Made by a program: the position numbers and the translations under genes. From an uncultured Christensenella sp. (GTDB taxonomy: Bacteria > Bacillota > Clostridia > Christensenellales > UBA1242), in contig CASFHD010000006.1 of NCBI GenBank assembly GCA_949294455.1, positions 1-51,253 of the forward strand: a stretch of DNA of 51,253 nt, in the 5' to 3' direction. Below the pieces are notes generated by a model that was not told the origin of the DNA, made no database searches, and saw nothing but the letters and a program-made list of their open reading frames with translations. Below, piece after piece: positions 42,889 to 51,253 of this stretch (positions are counted from its first letter, which is position 1; each line of letters starts with the position of its first letter).

Positions 42889-43863
42889 ATGGAAAATATA
42901 GATATAGTTGAAAAAGATGTTCTAAATGGTCATAATAAAAAATCAATGTTTAAAAGTGGAATTCTTGGATTTTTTATCGGGCTTGCAGTTATTGTGCCAG
43001 GTGTTAGTGGCAGTACTATTGCAATTATTTTTAGGCTTTATAATCACTTGTTGTATTGTCTATCAAATCTGTTTAAAAGATTTATTAAATGTTTGTTATT
43101 TCTTTTGCCTATAATTGTTGGGGCTTTTGTTGGGGTAGTGTTTGGTTTTATTACTATAAAACAAATGTTAAATTTTTTGCCTTTTGCAACAGTGGCTTTG
43201 TTTATAGGATTGATGGCGGGAGCATATCCAGGTGTTAAAGATGAAGCAAAAGGTATATCTACAACAAAGACATTATGGTTATTATTTATTATAGGGCTTA
43301 TTATACCTATAGCGATTAGTATATCATCTAATTTTATTACAGATAGCAGTTCTTTATCAAATAACAGTTTAAAAGTAGTCGAAAATTTTAATATTTTTAA
43401 AGCAATATTATTTGTCTTTTTGGGCTATGTCGTTGCAATAACTCAAATTGTTCCAGGACTTTCTGCTACTGCAATTTTGATGGCTTTTGGTTATTTTACT
43501 CCACTTTTAAATTCGGTAAGTATGACTTTTTGGAAGGCTAATCCTATGATTTTTGCTGTATATGGTTGTTTAATTGTGGGATTTGTATTAGGTCTAATCA
43601 CATTTTCTAAACTTCTATCAAACCTTTTTAAAATTGCTAAAGATTCAACATGGTTTGTTATATTAGGCCTTTCACTTGGCTCAATTATATCTATGGCAAT
43701 CAGTCCAGATATGATTTCAGTTTATAAGTCTTGGGCAAACGGAGGTATTATGGTTGGAGTTGATATAATATCAGGATTACTGCTTTGTGCATTAGGAGTA
43801 TTTATAGGCTATAGTTTAGTAAAATATGAACGAATTAAGAATTCTAACAATATCAAGCGTTAG
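42889..43863 (+). CDS. DUF368 (PopT-type) undecaprenyl-phosphate translocase candidate
   Basis: This 324-residue polytopic membrane protein has about eight to nine helices and the two DUF368 signature turns: VIVPGVSGSTIAI near residue 30 and QIVPGLSATAILMAFG near 185. DUF368 proteins such as PopT are known to recycle the carrier lipid undecaprenyl phosphate from the outer to the inner leaflet for cell-wall synthesis. The usual GVSGGT is GVSGST here. ATG 42889 follows AGGTG with a short 3-nt gap; a GTG two codons upstream is the alternative. Monocistronic, with a terminator. Family is firm; the role rests on characterised homologues. Confidence 0.87.
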   Translation: MENIDIVEKDVLNGHNKKSMFKSGILGFFIGLAVIVPGVSGSTIAIIFRLYNHLLYCLSNLFKRFIKCLLFLLPIIVGAFVGVVFGFITIKQMLNFLPFATVALFIGLMAGAYPGVKDEAKGISTTKTLWLLFIIGLIIPIAISISSNFITDSSSLSNNSLKVVENFNIFKAILFVFLGYVVAITQIVPGLSATAILMAFGYFTPLLNSVSMTFWKANPMIFAVYGCLIVGFVLGLITFSKLLSNLFKIAKDSTWFVILGLSLGSIISMAISPDMISVYKSWANGGIMVGVDIISGLLLCALGVFIGYSLVKYERIKNSNNIKR

Positions 43864-43886
43864 ACTTAGCATTTTCTTAAAAGATT

Positions 43887-43925
43887 AGTGCTTTTATATT
43901 GTAAAGTTATGAGAGCACTTTTTTA
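43887..43925 (+). terminator. Terminator of the DUF368 gene
   Basis: AGTGCTTTT (43887-43895) pairs with GAGAGCACT (43911-43919), including G-U pairs, and is followed by TTTTTT. Confidence 0.75.
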
Positions 43926-44382
43926 TATAAATCAATCAATATGATTAAACATAAGAATAATACTATAAACTTTATAAATATGTATCAATATTAACTATTA
44001 TAAAGAATAAAAATGTATTGTTATTAAAATTAAATAAACAAAAAATATAGCATTAAGTTTAAATAATTATTTAATGTTATATTTTAAATTAATTTGAAAA
44101 AATGTTGCGATTTTTTTTATTTATTTTATTAAATTGCTTGACTTTTTAAAAAATTGTTTATTAAACATTTGTTCTATATTTAGTATTTATTTTGCTTTTA
44201 TTTTTGTAATAAATCAGATTTTAAAGAAAAAGTCAATCATTTTTACTAAATTTTTAAAAAAATATTTGCAAAATTTGATATTGTGTGTTATTATATTGAC
44301 TATATGTAGACGGCTGTAATATTTTTTTGATTGTTTGAATATAAATTAATGTCTGCATATTTATGTCATTTGAGATTATATC

Positions 44383-44412
44383 TTGAATGTTTATGTCGAA
44401 TTTAAGTAAAAT
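44383..44412 (+). promoter_or_regulatory. Promoter of the paralog pair
   Basis: TTGAAT (44383-44388), an 18-nt spacer and TAAAAT (44407-44412); leader of about 38 nt. Confidence 0.6.
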
Positions 44413-44457
44413 TTAATATATATAAAAGGTAAGTAGCCTACTAGGTGAAAGTTTAAT

Positions 44458-45537
44458 ATGGAATTTAATAGTATGTCTTGTAAGTGTTGTGGGGAAACCT
44501 TACAATTTGGTGATGACCAATTTGTGATTTGTCATAAATGTGGTACTACAAACACCGTTGAAAAAACTGTTAATAAATCTACATATAAATCTGATAAAAT
44601 TAATAAAAGAAAATCTAAAAAATCGTTAGTTTTAAACTTACTATCTATTTGTATGGTAGGTGTTATTGTGCTTTTGGTGGGAATACAGGCTTTTGGAAGT
44701 AATCTTTCATCATCTGCTGATGCTAACAGTAATTCAGTTGTAGAAGAAGTTGAAGGTGATGTTGTAGCGGGAAGTGAAGATAATACCAACACTAACACAG
44801 GCATTAAATATTCAAAGGATACTTTGCTTGATGCTTGGAATTATGCTATGGCATATCTTACCGGTACTTCTAAAGAAACTTATTATGGAAGACAAAGTAG
44901 TATGACAGGTTCTTTGGTTATTACGGCTGAAGGTTTACCTAGCGGACTTATTCCTACACAACAATTTAACACTAAATCAATAATGGATAGCAATAAAAAT
45001 GTATATCAATATACTAAATCTACTGGTTTTACAGTGGTTGAGGCTGAAGTGTATGCGGATAGCAAGTCTAACACTATTTGGTCGATTAATGACGGTGTGA
45101 AAGAAAAAAGGACTTATGAAGAATATGCTTCAGCTGAAGGAAATACTCCTGATGGTTTCCCTATTATTGTAAATTCTTCTACTCTTGTGGCGTCTAGCGT
45201 AAAATTTAGTATAGATAAAGGTTATTACAAATATTCTTTCTCAGTTGACCCTATTGCTTCGACTAAAGATTATGTTAAGAAAATTCAAAGAAATGGTGCG
45301 TCTTATACAGATGGAAGTATGCCTGAATTTAAAAGCGTAGAATTTGAAGTTTGGATTAATTCTAAAGGTTATTTTTATAAAATTTCTAGAAAAGAAGTTT
45401 ACACTATGAATGCAAAGGTAGCTGTTTACAAAGGCATTGCTACGTGTACCGCTAATTATACAGAAATTTTTGACCCTGATTATAATGATAAATATATTTC
45501 ATCAGACAAAACAAAACCTTCGTGGGATTTATGGTAG
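44458..45537 (+). CDS. Zinc-ribbon, single-TM protein with extracytoplasmic domain (paralog A)
   Basis: This 359-residue protein has a cytoplasmic zinc ribbon (Cys8/Cys11 and Cys25/Cys28), a basic linker, one transmembrane helix at about 56-79, a Ser/Glu/Asn-rich spacer and an extracytoplasmic domain from about residue 118. The domain opens with YSKDTLLDAWNYA and ends with the beta-rich WINSKGYFYKISRKEVYTMNAKV. The same domain is found in the next gene. No known family is recognised. The ribosome-binding site is weak (AGGTG, 13 nt from ATG); an internal ATG at 44473 is possible but would only drop five residues. The topology suggests sensing or surface anchoring, but this is inference. Confidence 0.6.
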   Translation: MEFNSMSCKCCGETLQFGDDQFVICHKCGTTNTVEKTVNKSTYKSDKINKRKSKKSLVLNLLSICMVGVIVLLVGIQAFGSNLSSSADANSNSVVEEVEGDVVAGSEDNTNTNTGIKYSKDTLLDAWNYAMAYLTGTSKETYYGRQSSMTGSLVITAEGLPSGLIPTQQFNTKSIMDSNKNVYQYTKSTGFTVVEAEVYADSKSNTIWSINDGVKEKRTYEEYASAEGNTPDGFPIIVNSSTLVASSVKFSIDKGYYKYSFSVDPIASTKDYVKKIQRNGASYTDGSMPEFKSVEFEVWINSKGYFYKISRKEVYTMNAKVAVYKGIATCTANYTEIFDPDYNDKYISSDKTKPSWDLW

Positions 45538-45543
45538 GCGTTT

Positions 45544-46503
45544 ATGAAGTCGGATTTTACAACAGATGAATTTGAATCAAAATTCTTATCAAAAAAATAT
45601 GTTAATATTGTTGCTTGTTTTTTAGTGGTTGTAATTGCTTTATTTATTGTGGCAAATACTATGTCTAATGATAATAATATAAACATTAGTGCTGATGCTG
45701 ACAGTGATATATCTAGTGATTTAGGTGATGAAATATTAGGTGAAGATTCTACAACAGAAACTAATGGTATTGTTTATTCTAAAGATACTGTTTTAGAGGC
45801 TTGGAATTATGCATATGGTCTTTATACAGGAGAAATTGTCAACAATTATAAGGGTTATTTAAGTAAAACAAATGCTAGTTTGAATATAGTTACACTGGGG
45901 TATAAACAAAATATTTTATTTGAAACTCAGATGGATAGTAATGGTAGAGTCAAACAGTCAAATGATGTTACAGGGTTCGTGAACAGATATACTAATACTT
46001 ATGTCGATACAAAATCTAATCAAGTGTATTACAAAGAATCTGATAAAAAATCTAATTTGCAAAATATGACTGCTTCTTCTGTTGATATTGAAAGTTATAA
46101 ATCTTCGATGTTGGTGTTGCCTAATGAAATGATTTATAACATTGATGAATCTAATATTAATTTTAGCACTGTTAAGTTTAGTAAATTTTCAAACGGTTAT
46201 AAATATACTTTTAAACTTAATCTTGATAGCCCTTCACTTGATAATTATAAAAAAATGATAGTTCTAAATTCTGAAGGGTTTGTCAATGATGTGGGACCAA
46301 CATTTACTTCAATAGAGGTATCTTTCACAGTTAACAAACAGGGTTATTTTAAATCCATTACTAGAACTGAAAAATATAGCGTGGTTGCGCAATTAGCATT
46401 CTTTAAAGGTAATGCAAATTGCGAATATGTAGGTGTTGAAACTTTTGATGAGAGTTATTATAATGTTTACAAGTCTATTCAAAAGCCAGATTGGTGTATT
46501 TAA
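45544..46503 (+). CDS. Single-TM protein with the same extracytoplasmic domain (paralog B)
   Basis: This 319-residue protein is a tandem paralog of the preceding one. It shares YSKDTVLEAWNYA, the Ser/Asp-rich spacer and the ending VNKQGYFKSITRTEKYSVVAQLAFFKGNANC, aligned over the full outer domain. The cytoplasmic zinc ribbon is absent and is replaced by about 17 residues (MKSDFTTDEFESKFLSK) before the transmembrane helix (about 19-41). GGTAGG straddles the upstream stop, 6 nt before ATG 45544, so the two are cotranscribed. A terminator overlaps its last codons. Function unknown. Confidence 0.6.
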   Translation: MKSDFTTDEFESKFLSKKYVNIVACFLVVVIALFIVANTMSNDNNINISADADSDISSDLGDEILGEDSTTETNGIVYSKDTVLEAWNYAYGLYTGEIVNNYKGYLSKTNASLNIVTLGYKQNILFETQMDSNGRVKQSNDVTGFVNRYTNTYVDTKSNQVYYKESDKKSNLQNMTASSVDIESYKSSMLVLPNEMIYNIDESNINFSTVKFSKFSNGYKYTFKLNLDSPSLDNYKKMIVLNSEGFVNDVGPTFTSIEVSFTVNKQGYFKSITRTEKYSVVAQLAFFKGNANCEYVGVETFDESYYNVYKSIQKPDWCI

Positions 46504-46520
46504 CCAACTGACTTTTTTTT
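46487..46520 (+). terminator. Terminator of the paralog pair
   Basis: CAG-TTGGT (46487-46495, with one bulged A) pairs with ACCAA-CTG (46503-46510), followed by AC and eight T. It overlaps the last codons of the second gene. Confidence 0.65.
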
Positions 46521-46599
46521 ATCATTAATAATAAAATAAGATTTGTTATCTTTTTTTTGGGGTATAATAATAGTAGAATTTTATTTTATATTTGATTAA

Positions 46600-46628
46600 T
46601 TGACAAAATATGGAAATATAAGTACACT
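46600..46628 (+). promoter_or_regulatory. Candidate promoter of pepF
   Basis: TTGACA (46600-46605), a 17-nt spacer and TACACT (46623-46628). It would start close to the ribosome-binding site; a TATAAT at 46563-46568 with a poor -35 is the alternative. Confidence 0.45.
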
Positions 46629-46643
46629 TTATTTGGAGGATTT

Positions 46644-48425
46644 ATGAAAAAAAGAAGTGAAATCGATAAAAAGTATTTGTGGAATTTGGATTTTTACAAA
46701 AGTAAAGACGAAATTGATAAGGATTTTGATTTTTTAAATAAATCTATTTATGAATTTAAAAAATTTGAAGGCAAGTTAAATAAAAAAGATGTTTTTTTGT
46801 CCTATTTAAAATTTGATTATGAATTTGATATGGTTGCAAATAAGTTATCTTTTTATATTTACAATAATTATAATACAGATTTAGGGGATTTGGAAAATAT
46901 AAAACTTTATAATAAATTAGAGATTTTATCAAGCAAAATCAGTGAAGCAACAGCTTTTATCTCTCCTGAAATGCTGGATTTTAGCGATGAATATCTACAA
47001 GAACTTTTTGACGATTTTAATTTTGCGCCATATAAGAAAATATTAGAAGATATCAAGCGTAGAAAATCGCACAAAATAGATAAGCGTGATAATATTTTAA
47101 TATCTAAAATGTCTAATTTTTTAGGTGCTAGTTCCTCTATTTACAAAACTTTGTCAGACAGTGAATTAAAATTTGATAGCATTTTAGATAGCAATGGAAA
47201 TTCTATTGAAGTTAGTGAGGCGGAGTATTCTAATTTAGTTCAATCGAAAGACAGATTGGTTCGTGAATGTGGGTTTAAATCTATTATGTCTGGTTATGGT
47301 AAATTTATAAAAACTTTTACTAATACTTTATTAAAAGATGTACAAGAGGATATATTTTTTTCTATTCTATCAAAGTTTAATTCAGTTAAAGAAAGTGAAT
47401 TGTTTGATGAAGAAGAACCTATTTGTGTATATGATACTTTGATTAAAAATGTTAGAAAAAACTCATTTATTTTAAAGCGTCTTGTTGATATTAAGGCATT
47501 AGAAATGGGACTAGATGATTTTGCTTATTATGATTTATTTGTAAGTTTAAAAAAATCAGACGAAAAATTTACTGTTGAAAAATCCATAGATATTATAAGA
47601 GATGTTTTAAAAATTTTAGGTAAAGAATATCTTTCTAAATTAGATGAAAAATTGTCTCAAAATAAAATCGACTATATGCCAAACGAAAACAAGCGTGGGG
47701 GTGCGTATAGTTCGAGTGTTTATGGACTTCCATCTGTAATACTTATGAACTTTAATGGAAATTTAGATAGTGTATATACTCTTATTCACGAAATGGGTCA
47801 CACTTTGCACAGTGAGTTTTCTAATGAATATCAATCTATTTACACTTGTAATTACACTATTATGGCGGCGGAAGTTGCTAGTACTGTTAATGAAATGTTA
47901 TTGTACAGATATTTATCTGCAAAGGCAAAAACTAAAGAGGAAAAAAAGGTATATCTATTTGAACTTTTAAATAAATTTAGGTCAACTATTTTTAGACAAA
48001 CTTTATTTTCTGAATTTGAAGATTTTGTCCATAACAAACTAGAGAAAAAAGAAATTTTAACGCACGAAGATTTGTCTAATAAATATTATGAATTGAATAA
48101 AGATTATTATGGTGAAAAATTAATTTTGCCAGACGAATTGAAATATGAATGGGCTAGAATACCTCACTTTTATACGCCATTTTATGTTCATAAATACGCA
48201 ACAGGTTTAATATCTGCTATCGCTATTTCTAAAAAAATTTATGAAGATGTAGGATTTAGTGAAAAATATTTGAATTTTTTAAAGTCAGGTGATTCAAAAC
48301 CTACTGTAGAACTATTGAAAGACCTTGGTGTAAATCTTGAAACAGATGAACCTTATGATGAAGCCTTTAATTTTATTTTACAAGAGATAAAATCTATTTA
48401 TGGAGAAAAATATGTCAGAAAATAA
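46644..48425 (+). CDS. pepF: Oligoendopeptidase F (M3 family)
   Basis: This 593-residue cytoplasmic zinc peptidase has the M3 signature HEMGH at residues 382-386 (His382, Glu383, His386) and the third ligand Glu410 in MAAEVASTVNE. The N-terminal helical domain, SSVYGLPSVILMNFNG before the active site and the C-terminal HFYTPFYVHKYATG match PepF, which cleaves oligopeptides of about 7-17 residues. GGAGG before ATG 46644 fixes the start. It overlaps the next small gene by 14 nt and heads a four-gene unit that reaches uvrB. Confidence 0.93.
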   Translation: MKKRSEIDKKYLWNLDFYKSKDEIDKDFDFLNKSIYEFKKFEGKLNKKDVFLSYLKFDYEFDMVANKLSFYIYNNYNTDLGDLENIKLYNKLEILSSKISEATAFISPEMLDFSDEYLQELFDDFNFAPYKKILEDIKRRKSHKIDKRDNILISKMSNFLGASSSIYKTLSDSELKFDSILDSNGNSIEVSEAEYSNLVQSKDRLVRECGFKSIMSGYGKFIKTFTNTLLKDVQEDIFFSILSKFNSVKESELFDEEEPICVYDTLIKNVRKNSFILKRLVDIKALEMGLDDFAYYDLFVSLKKSDEKFTVEKSIDIIRDVLKILGKEYLSKLDEKLSQNKIDYMPNENKRGGAYSSSVYGLPSVILMNFNGNLDSVYTLIHEMGHTLHSEFSNEYQSIYTCNYTIMAAEVASTVNEMLLYRYLSAKAKTKEEKKVYLFELLNKFRSTIFRQTLFSEFEDFVHNKLEKKEILTHEDLSNKYYELNKDYYGEKLILPDELKYEWARIPHFYTPFYVHKYATGLISAIAISKKIYEDVGFSEKYLNFLKSGDSKPTVELLKDLGVNLETDEPYDEAFNFILQEIKSIYGEKYVRK

Positions 48426-48771
48426 ACTTTTAGAAGTATTAAATACTTTTAATTCAACTAGTGAATACAAAATTGTATCAACTGCAGATATTCAGAAATC
48501 TTTGGATAATGTCCAAATTCAAGATATTGAATCTTGGCTTGAAAGTCTTGAAAATAATGGTTTTGTAGATGTTAAATTCTTTGATGACCAAAATGTCTGT
48601 TATAAAATTTTAAAGTTTTTTAATGATACCGTTACCCCAGAAGATGAAAATCTTATTGAATTAAAGGTTAAAAATAAAAAAAATCTTTTTGTCTTTTTTA
48701 TTGTAGGTATTTGTGCTTTTTGCGGGGCATTTTTAGGAAATTTGATTTTTTATCTTTTGCCTCTTGCTTAA
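48412..48771 (+). CDS. Small protein with wHTH-like N-terminus and C-terminal TM helix (1)
   Basis: This 119-residue protein has a helical N-terminal half (LLEVLNTFNSTSEYKIVSTADIQKSL, DIESWLESLENNGFVDVKF), shaped like a winged helix-turn-helix, and one transmembrane helix at about residues 93-117. GGAG precedes ATG 48412 and the gene overlaps pepF by 14 nt; the longer frame from 48400 is not preferred. A similar gene follows it. No function is known; a membrane-tethered DNA-binding role is a guess. Confidence 0.55.
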   Translation: MSENKLLEVLNTFNSTSEYKIVSTADIQKSLDNVQIQDIESWLESLENNGFVDVKFFDDQNVCYKILKFFNDTVTPEDENLIELKVKNKKNLFVFFIVGICAFCGAFLGNLIFYLLPLA

Positions 48772-48807
48772 ATTCAAGTTATTTGATAAACTTATATTGA
48801 GGTCGTT

Positions 48808-49170
48808 ATGTTAACTAGAAAAGAAAAATATATTATGGAATATGTTTATCAAAGTTGCACGGGGAAAAAATCAATGCTTATTAATCCTCGTGATGTTATT
48901 TCGTATGCTAGTGATAGATATATCATATTCACAGACGAGTTGGATAAAATAATGACTAATCTTTCGTATGACAATTATATAGAACTTTATAAAACTGATA
49001 AAAAAGGTGAACCATATTATTGTGTGTCTTTGAAAATAAAGGGAGAGGCTTTTCATAGAGAACTTTCTAATGATAAGCGTAGTATCAAAAATGCTGTTAT
49101 CAAAACTGCTGTGTTGGCTGTTATGTCTGGTATTATTGCGGGTCTTGTTAAAATTATATTTTTTAGGTGA
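48808..49170 (+). CDS. Small protein with wHTH-like N-terminus and C-terminal TM helix (2)
   Basis: This 120-residue protein starts MLTRKEKYIMEYVYQSC and continues with DELDKIMTNLSYDNYIELYKTDKKGEPYYCVSLKIKGEAF, the helix-helix-wing pattern of a winged helix with TDKKGEP as wing. It ends in one transmembrane helix at about 97-118. GAGGTCGTT before ATG 48808 sets the start, and it ends 3 nt before uvrB. It shares layout with the upstream gene, but I see little residue identity. Function unknown. Confidence 0.6.
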   Translation: MLTRKEKYIMEYVYQSCTGKKSMLINPRDVISYASDRYIIFTDELDKIMTNLSYDNYIELYKTDKKGEPYYCVSLKIKGEAFHRELSNDKRSIKNAVIKTAVLAVMSGIIAGLVKIIFFR

Positions 49171-49173
49171 TTT

Positions 49174-51141
49174 ATGGAATATAGAAATTTTGAACTAATA
49201 TCTAAATATAAACCAACGGGCGATCAACCACAAGCAATAGATAAATTAGTCGAAGGTGTTCAAGACGGATTAAAATCACAAGTTTTAAAAGGCGTTACAG
49301 GAAGTGGTAAAACTTTTACTATGGCAAATATTATTGCTAAGGCAAACAGACCTACTTTAGTTTTAGCTCACAATAAAACACTTGCAGCACAACTTTGTAA
49401 TGAATTTAGAGAATTCTTCCCTAATAATAGGGTTGAATTTTTTGTGTCGTATTATGACTACTATCAACCAGAAGCCTATATTGTTGCTAGCGATACTTAT
49501 ATCGAAAAAGATATGAGTATTAATGATGAAATTGATAAACTTAGGCATAGCGCCACAAGTTCTCTTTTGGAAAGAAGTGATGTAATTGTTGTGTCTTCTG
49601 TGTCCTCTATATACTCTTTGGGTGCTCCTGAAGAATATTTTAAACAACACATTTCATTAAGACAAGGCGAAGATTTTGTACGAGATGAATTAATAAGAAG
49701 GTTAGTTTCCATTCAATATTCTAGAAATGATATAGATTTTAAGCGTTCAACTTTCAGAGTTAGAGGAGATACTATTGATATTTTTCCTTCAGACAGTTCT
49801 GAACGCGCGATAAGAGTTGAATTTTTTGGAGATACAATTGATAGAATTTGTGAAATTGAAGCAGTAACAGGTAAAGTTTTAAGTAATTTAAAACACGCAT
49901 CTATATTTCCGGCAACCCATTATTCTGTTGGCAATGAAAAAGTTCGTGTAGCAATGCAAGAAATTAGAAATGATTTAGACATAAGATATAATGAGTTTTT
50001 AAAAGAAAATAAGTTGATTGAAGCACAAAGAATCAAAGAAAGAGTTAATTATGATTTGGAAATGATATCTGAACTCGGATATTGTTCTGGCATTGAAAAT
50101 TACTCAAGATATTTTGATGGTAGAAAACCTGGCGATGCTCCTTTTACTTTGTTAGATTACTTTCCAAAAAACTTTTTGCTTTTTGTTGATGAAAGCCATA
50201 TTACCTTGCCTCAAGTAAGGGGTATGTATAATGGTGATAGGGCAAGAAAGACTGCACTAATTGATTACGGATTTAGATTGCCTTCTGCTTATGATAACAG
50301 ACCTTTGAATTTTGATGAATTTAATGCAAGAATTGGACAAGTTATTTTTGTTTCGGCAACTCCTGGAGATTACGAATTATCAATTTCTGATAATGTTGTA
50401 GAACAAGTAATAAGGCCAACTTATTTACTAGACCCGGAAGTTTTTGTGCGCTCTGCCGATGGACAAGTTGATGATTTACAAAGTGAAATATATAATACAA
50501 TAAAAAATTCAGGTAGAGTGCTGGTTACAACGCTAACTAAAAAAATGGCTGAAGATTTAACTAATTATTTTTCTGAAGCGGGCATTAAAGTAAAATATCT
50601 TCATAGTGATATTGATACTTTAGAGCGTGTTCAAATCATAAACGGATTAAGGCTTGGCGAATTTGATGTTTTGATAGGTATAAATCTTTTGCGTGAAGGT
50701 CTTGATATTCCAGAAGTAAAACTTGTTGCAATATTAGATGCTGATAAAGAAGGCTTTTTGCGTTCAGACAGGTCATTAATTCAAACAATTGGTAGGGCAG
50801 CAAGAAATTCAGAGAGTAAAGTAATTATGTATGCTGATAACATTACTGCTAGTATGCAACGCGCTATTGATGAAACAAGAAGGCGTAGAGAAATTCAAAT
50901 GAATTATAACAAAGAGCATAATACAAAACCTATGACAATAGTTAAAGATATTGTTGATAGTTTGAAGATTAGAGTCGATGATGATGATAAGAAAATGTCA
51001 AAAGATGATATTTATTCAAATATTGAAAAGTTAAAAGGTTTAATGCAACAATCTGCAAACGCTTTGGATTTCGAAAGTGCTATAAAATTCAGAGAAGAAA
51101 TTGCAAAATTAAAATTGAAATTAAAAAAAGCAAAAAATTAA
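49174..51141 (+). CDS. uvrB: Excinuclease ABC subunit B
   Basis: This 655-residue UvrB is the DNA-damage-verifying helicase-like subunit of nucleotide excision repair. The Walker A GVTGSGKT is at residues 40-47, the beta-hairpin region [11 protein letters not shown] follows, then DESH in motif II ([12 protein letters not shown]), ATPG and motif [11 protein letters not shown]. The C-terminal UVR domain ([21 protein letters not shown]) binds UvrC. AGGTG lies before ATG 49174, 3 nt after the small membrane gene. uvrA is not in the window; a further gene may follow after 51253. Identity is certain. Confidence 0.97.
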   Translation: MEYRNFELISKYKPTGDQPQAIDKLVEGVQDGLKSQVLKGVTGSGKTFTMANIIAKANRPTLVLAHNKTLAAQLCNEFREFFPNNRVEFFVSYYDYYQPEAYIVASDTYIEKDMSINDEIDKLRHSATSSLLERSDVIVVSSVSSIYSLGAPEEYFKQHISLRQGEDFVRDELIRRLVSIQYSRNDIDFKRSTFRVRGDTIDIFPSDSSERAIRVEFFGDTIDRICEIEAVTGKVLSNLKHASIFPATHYSVGNEKVRVAMQEIRNDLDIRYNEFLKENKLIEAQRIKERVNYDLEMISELGYCSGIENYSRYFDGRKPGDAPFTLLDYFPKNFLLFVDESHITLPQVRGMYNGDRARKTALIDYGFRLPSAYDNRPLNFDEFNARIGQVIFVSATPGDYELSISDNVVEQVIRPTYLLDPEVFVRSADGQVDDLQSEIYNTIKNSGRVLVTTLTKKMAEDLTNYFSEAGIKVKYLHSDIDTLERVQIINGLRLGEFDVLIGINLLREGLDIPEVKLVAILDADKEGFLRSDRSLIQTIGRAARNSESKVIMYADNITASMQRAIDETRRRREIQMNYNKEHNTKPMTIVKDIVDSLKIRVDDDDKKMSKDDIYSNIEKLKGLMQQSANALDFESAIKFREEIAKLKLKLKKAKN

Positions 51142-51253
51142 AATAAAAATAAAAAAACAAATAAAAATTAAATAATTTAAAAATAAATATATTAAATTTT
51201 AAAAAATTAAATTAATTATTAAAATAATTAACAAATTAAATAAAATTTATATT
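51142..51253. other. G-free A/T tract after uvrB
   Basis: From 51131 to the end there is no G on the plus strand, and only a few C. No terminator hairpin is evident; the tract is not coding in any frame I can support. Confidence 0.6.

Larger units (their letters stand above)
43864..44457. other. Long AT-rich gap before the paralog pair
   Basis: It contains the DUF368 terminator and the promoter at 44383-44412. A 61-codon frame at 44134-44319 is hydrophobic by base composition and has no ribosome-binding site, so I do not call it. Nothing else is visible. Confidence 0.5.

Noticed and set aside
44134..44319. 61-codon hydrophobic frame
   Set aside because: No ribosome-binding site or promoter; a hydrophobic product is expected from T-rich DNA by chance.

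Overview
The window comes from a very AT-rich, low-GC Gram-positive bacterium, most likely an uncultured Clostridia-like member of the Bacillota. The support is the full S10-spc-alpha ribosomal gene order, a KOW-domain gene between map and infA, zinc-type L31, L36, S14, S4 and L24, SpoVG, RecD2, ComFC, a YycJ/WalJ-type hydrolase and a clostridial-style MurC. The species cannot be named from sequence alone. Stops and starts fit the standard bacterial code.

Layout. 133-5168: a membrane protein (PF06541-like) tail-to-tail with a minus-strand block of yycJ-like, comFC and recD2 genes. 5620-8964: a large anchored beta-helix (GLUG-type) surface protein with its own consensus promoter and terminator. 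9428-9815: spoVG on the minus strand. 10045-14602: zinc-ribbon membrane protein, murC, rpmE (own perfect promoter), prmC, prfA. 14628-17157: two unrecognised genes facing each other. 17301-33003: one long ribosomal transcription unit, from a promoter and a ~300-nt structured leader through rpsJ...rplO-secY-adk-map-KOW-infA-rpmJ-rpsM-rpsK-rpsD-rpoA-rplQ to a terminator. 33228-38690: an accessory stretch with two orphan genes, an HD phosphohydrolase/GNAT pair and a frame-broken SF1 helicase-nuclease, ending beside tRNA-Leu(CAG). 39291-43925: small unknowns, a TVP38/VTT protein, a lipoprotein with a homopolymer in its promoter, tRNA-Ser(CGA) and a DUF368 undecaprenyl-phosphate translocase candidate. 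44383-51141: a tandem pair of paralogous membrane-anchored proteins, then pepF, two small helix-turn-helix-like/TM proteins and uvrB.

The core of the window makes ribosomes and couples them to secretion (SecY), RNA polymerase (RpoA), initiation (IF-1), release (RF1, PrmC) and N-terminal Met removal (Map). Several promoters could be read directly, and many are extended -10 elements of the form TGaTAnnnT. These promoters correct four start codons. They also show that at least four genes (yycJ-like, comFC, recD2, broken helicase) have a -10 box exactly 6 nt before the ATG and no Shine-Dalgarno, which predicts leaderless mRNAs.

No CRISPR array, insertion sequence, prophage or obvious new multi-gene system is visible. 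The best leads are the leaderless set, the poly-A promoter spacer of the lipoprotein gene, the alternative-pairing leader of the S10 operon, the tandem paralogs with one zinc ribbon lost, and the two small membrane-anchored helix-turn-helix-like proteins before uvrB.
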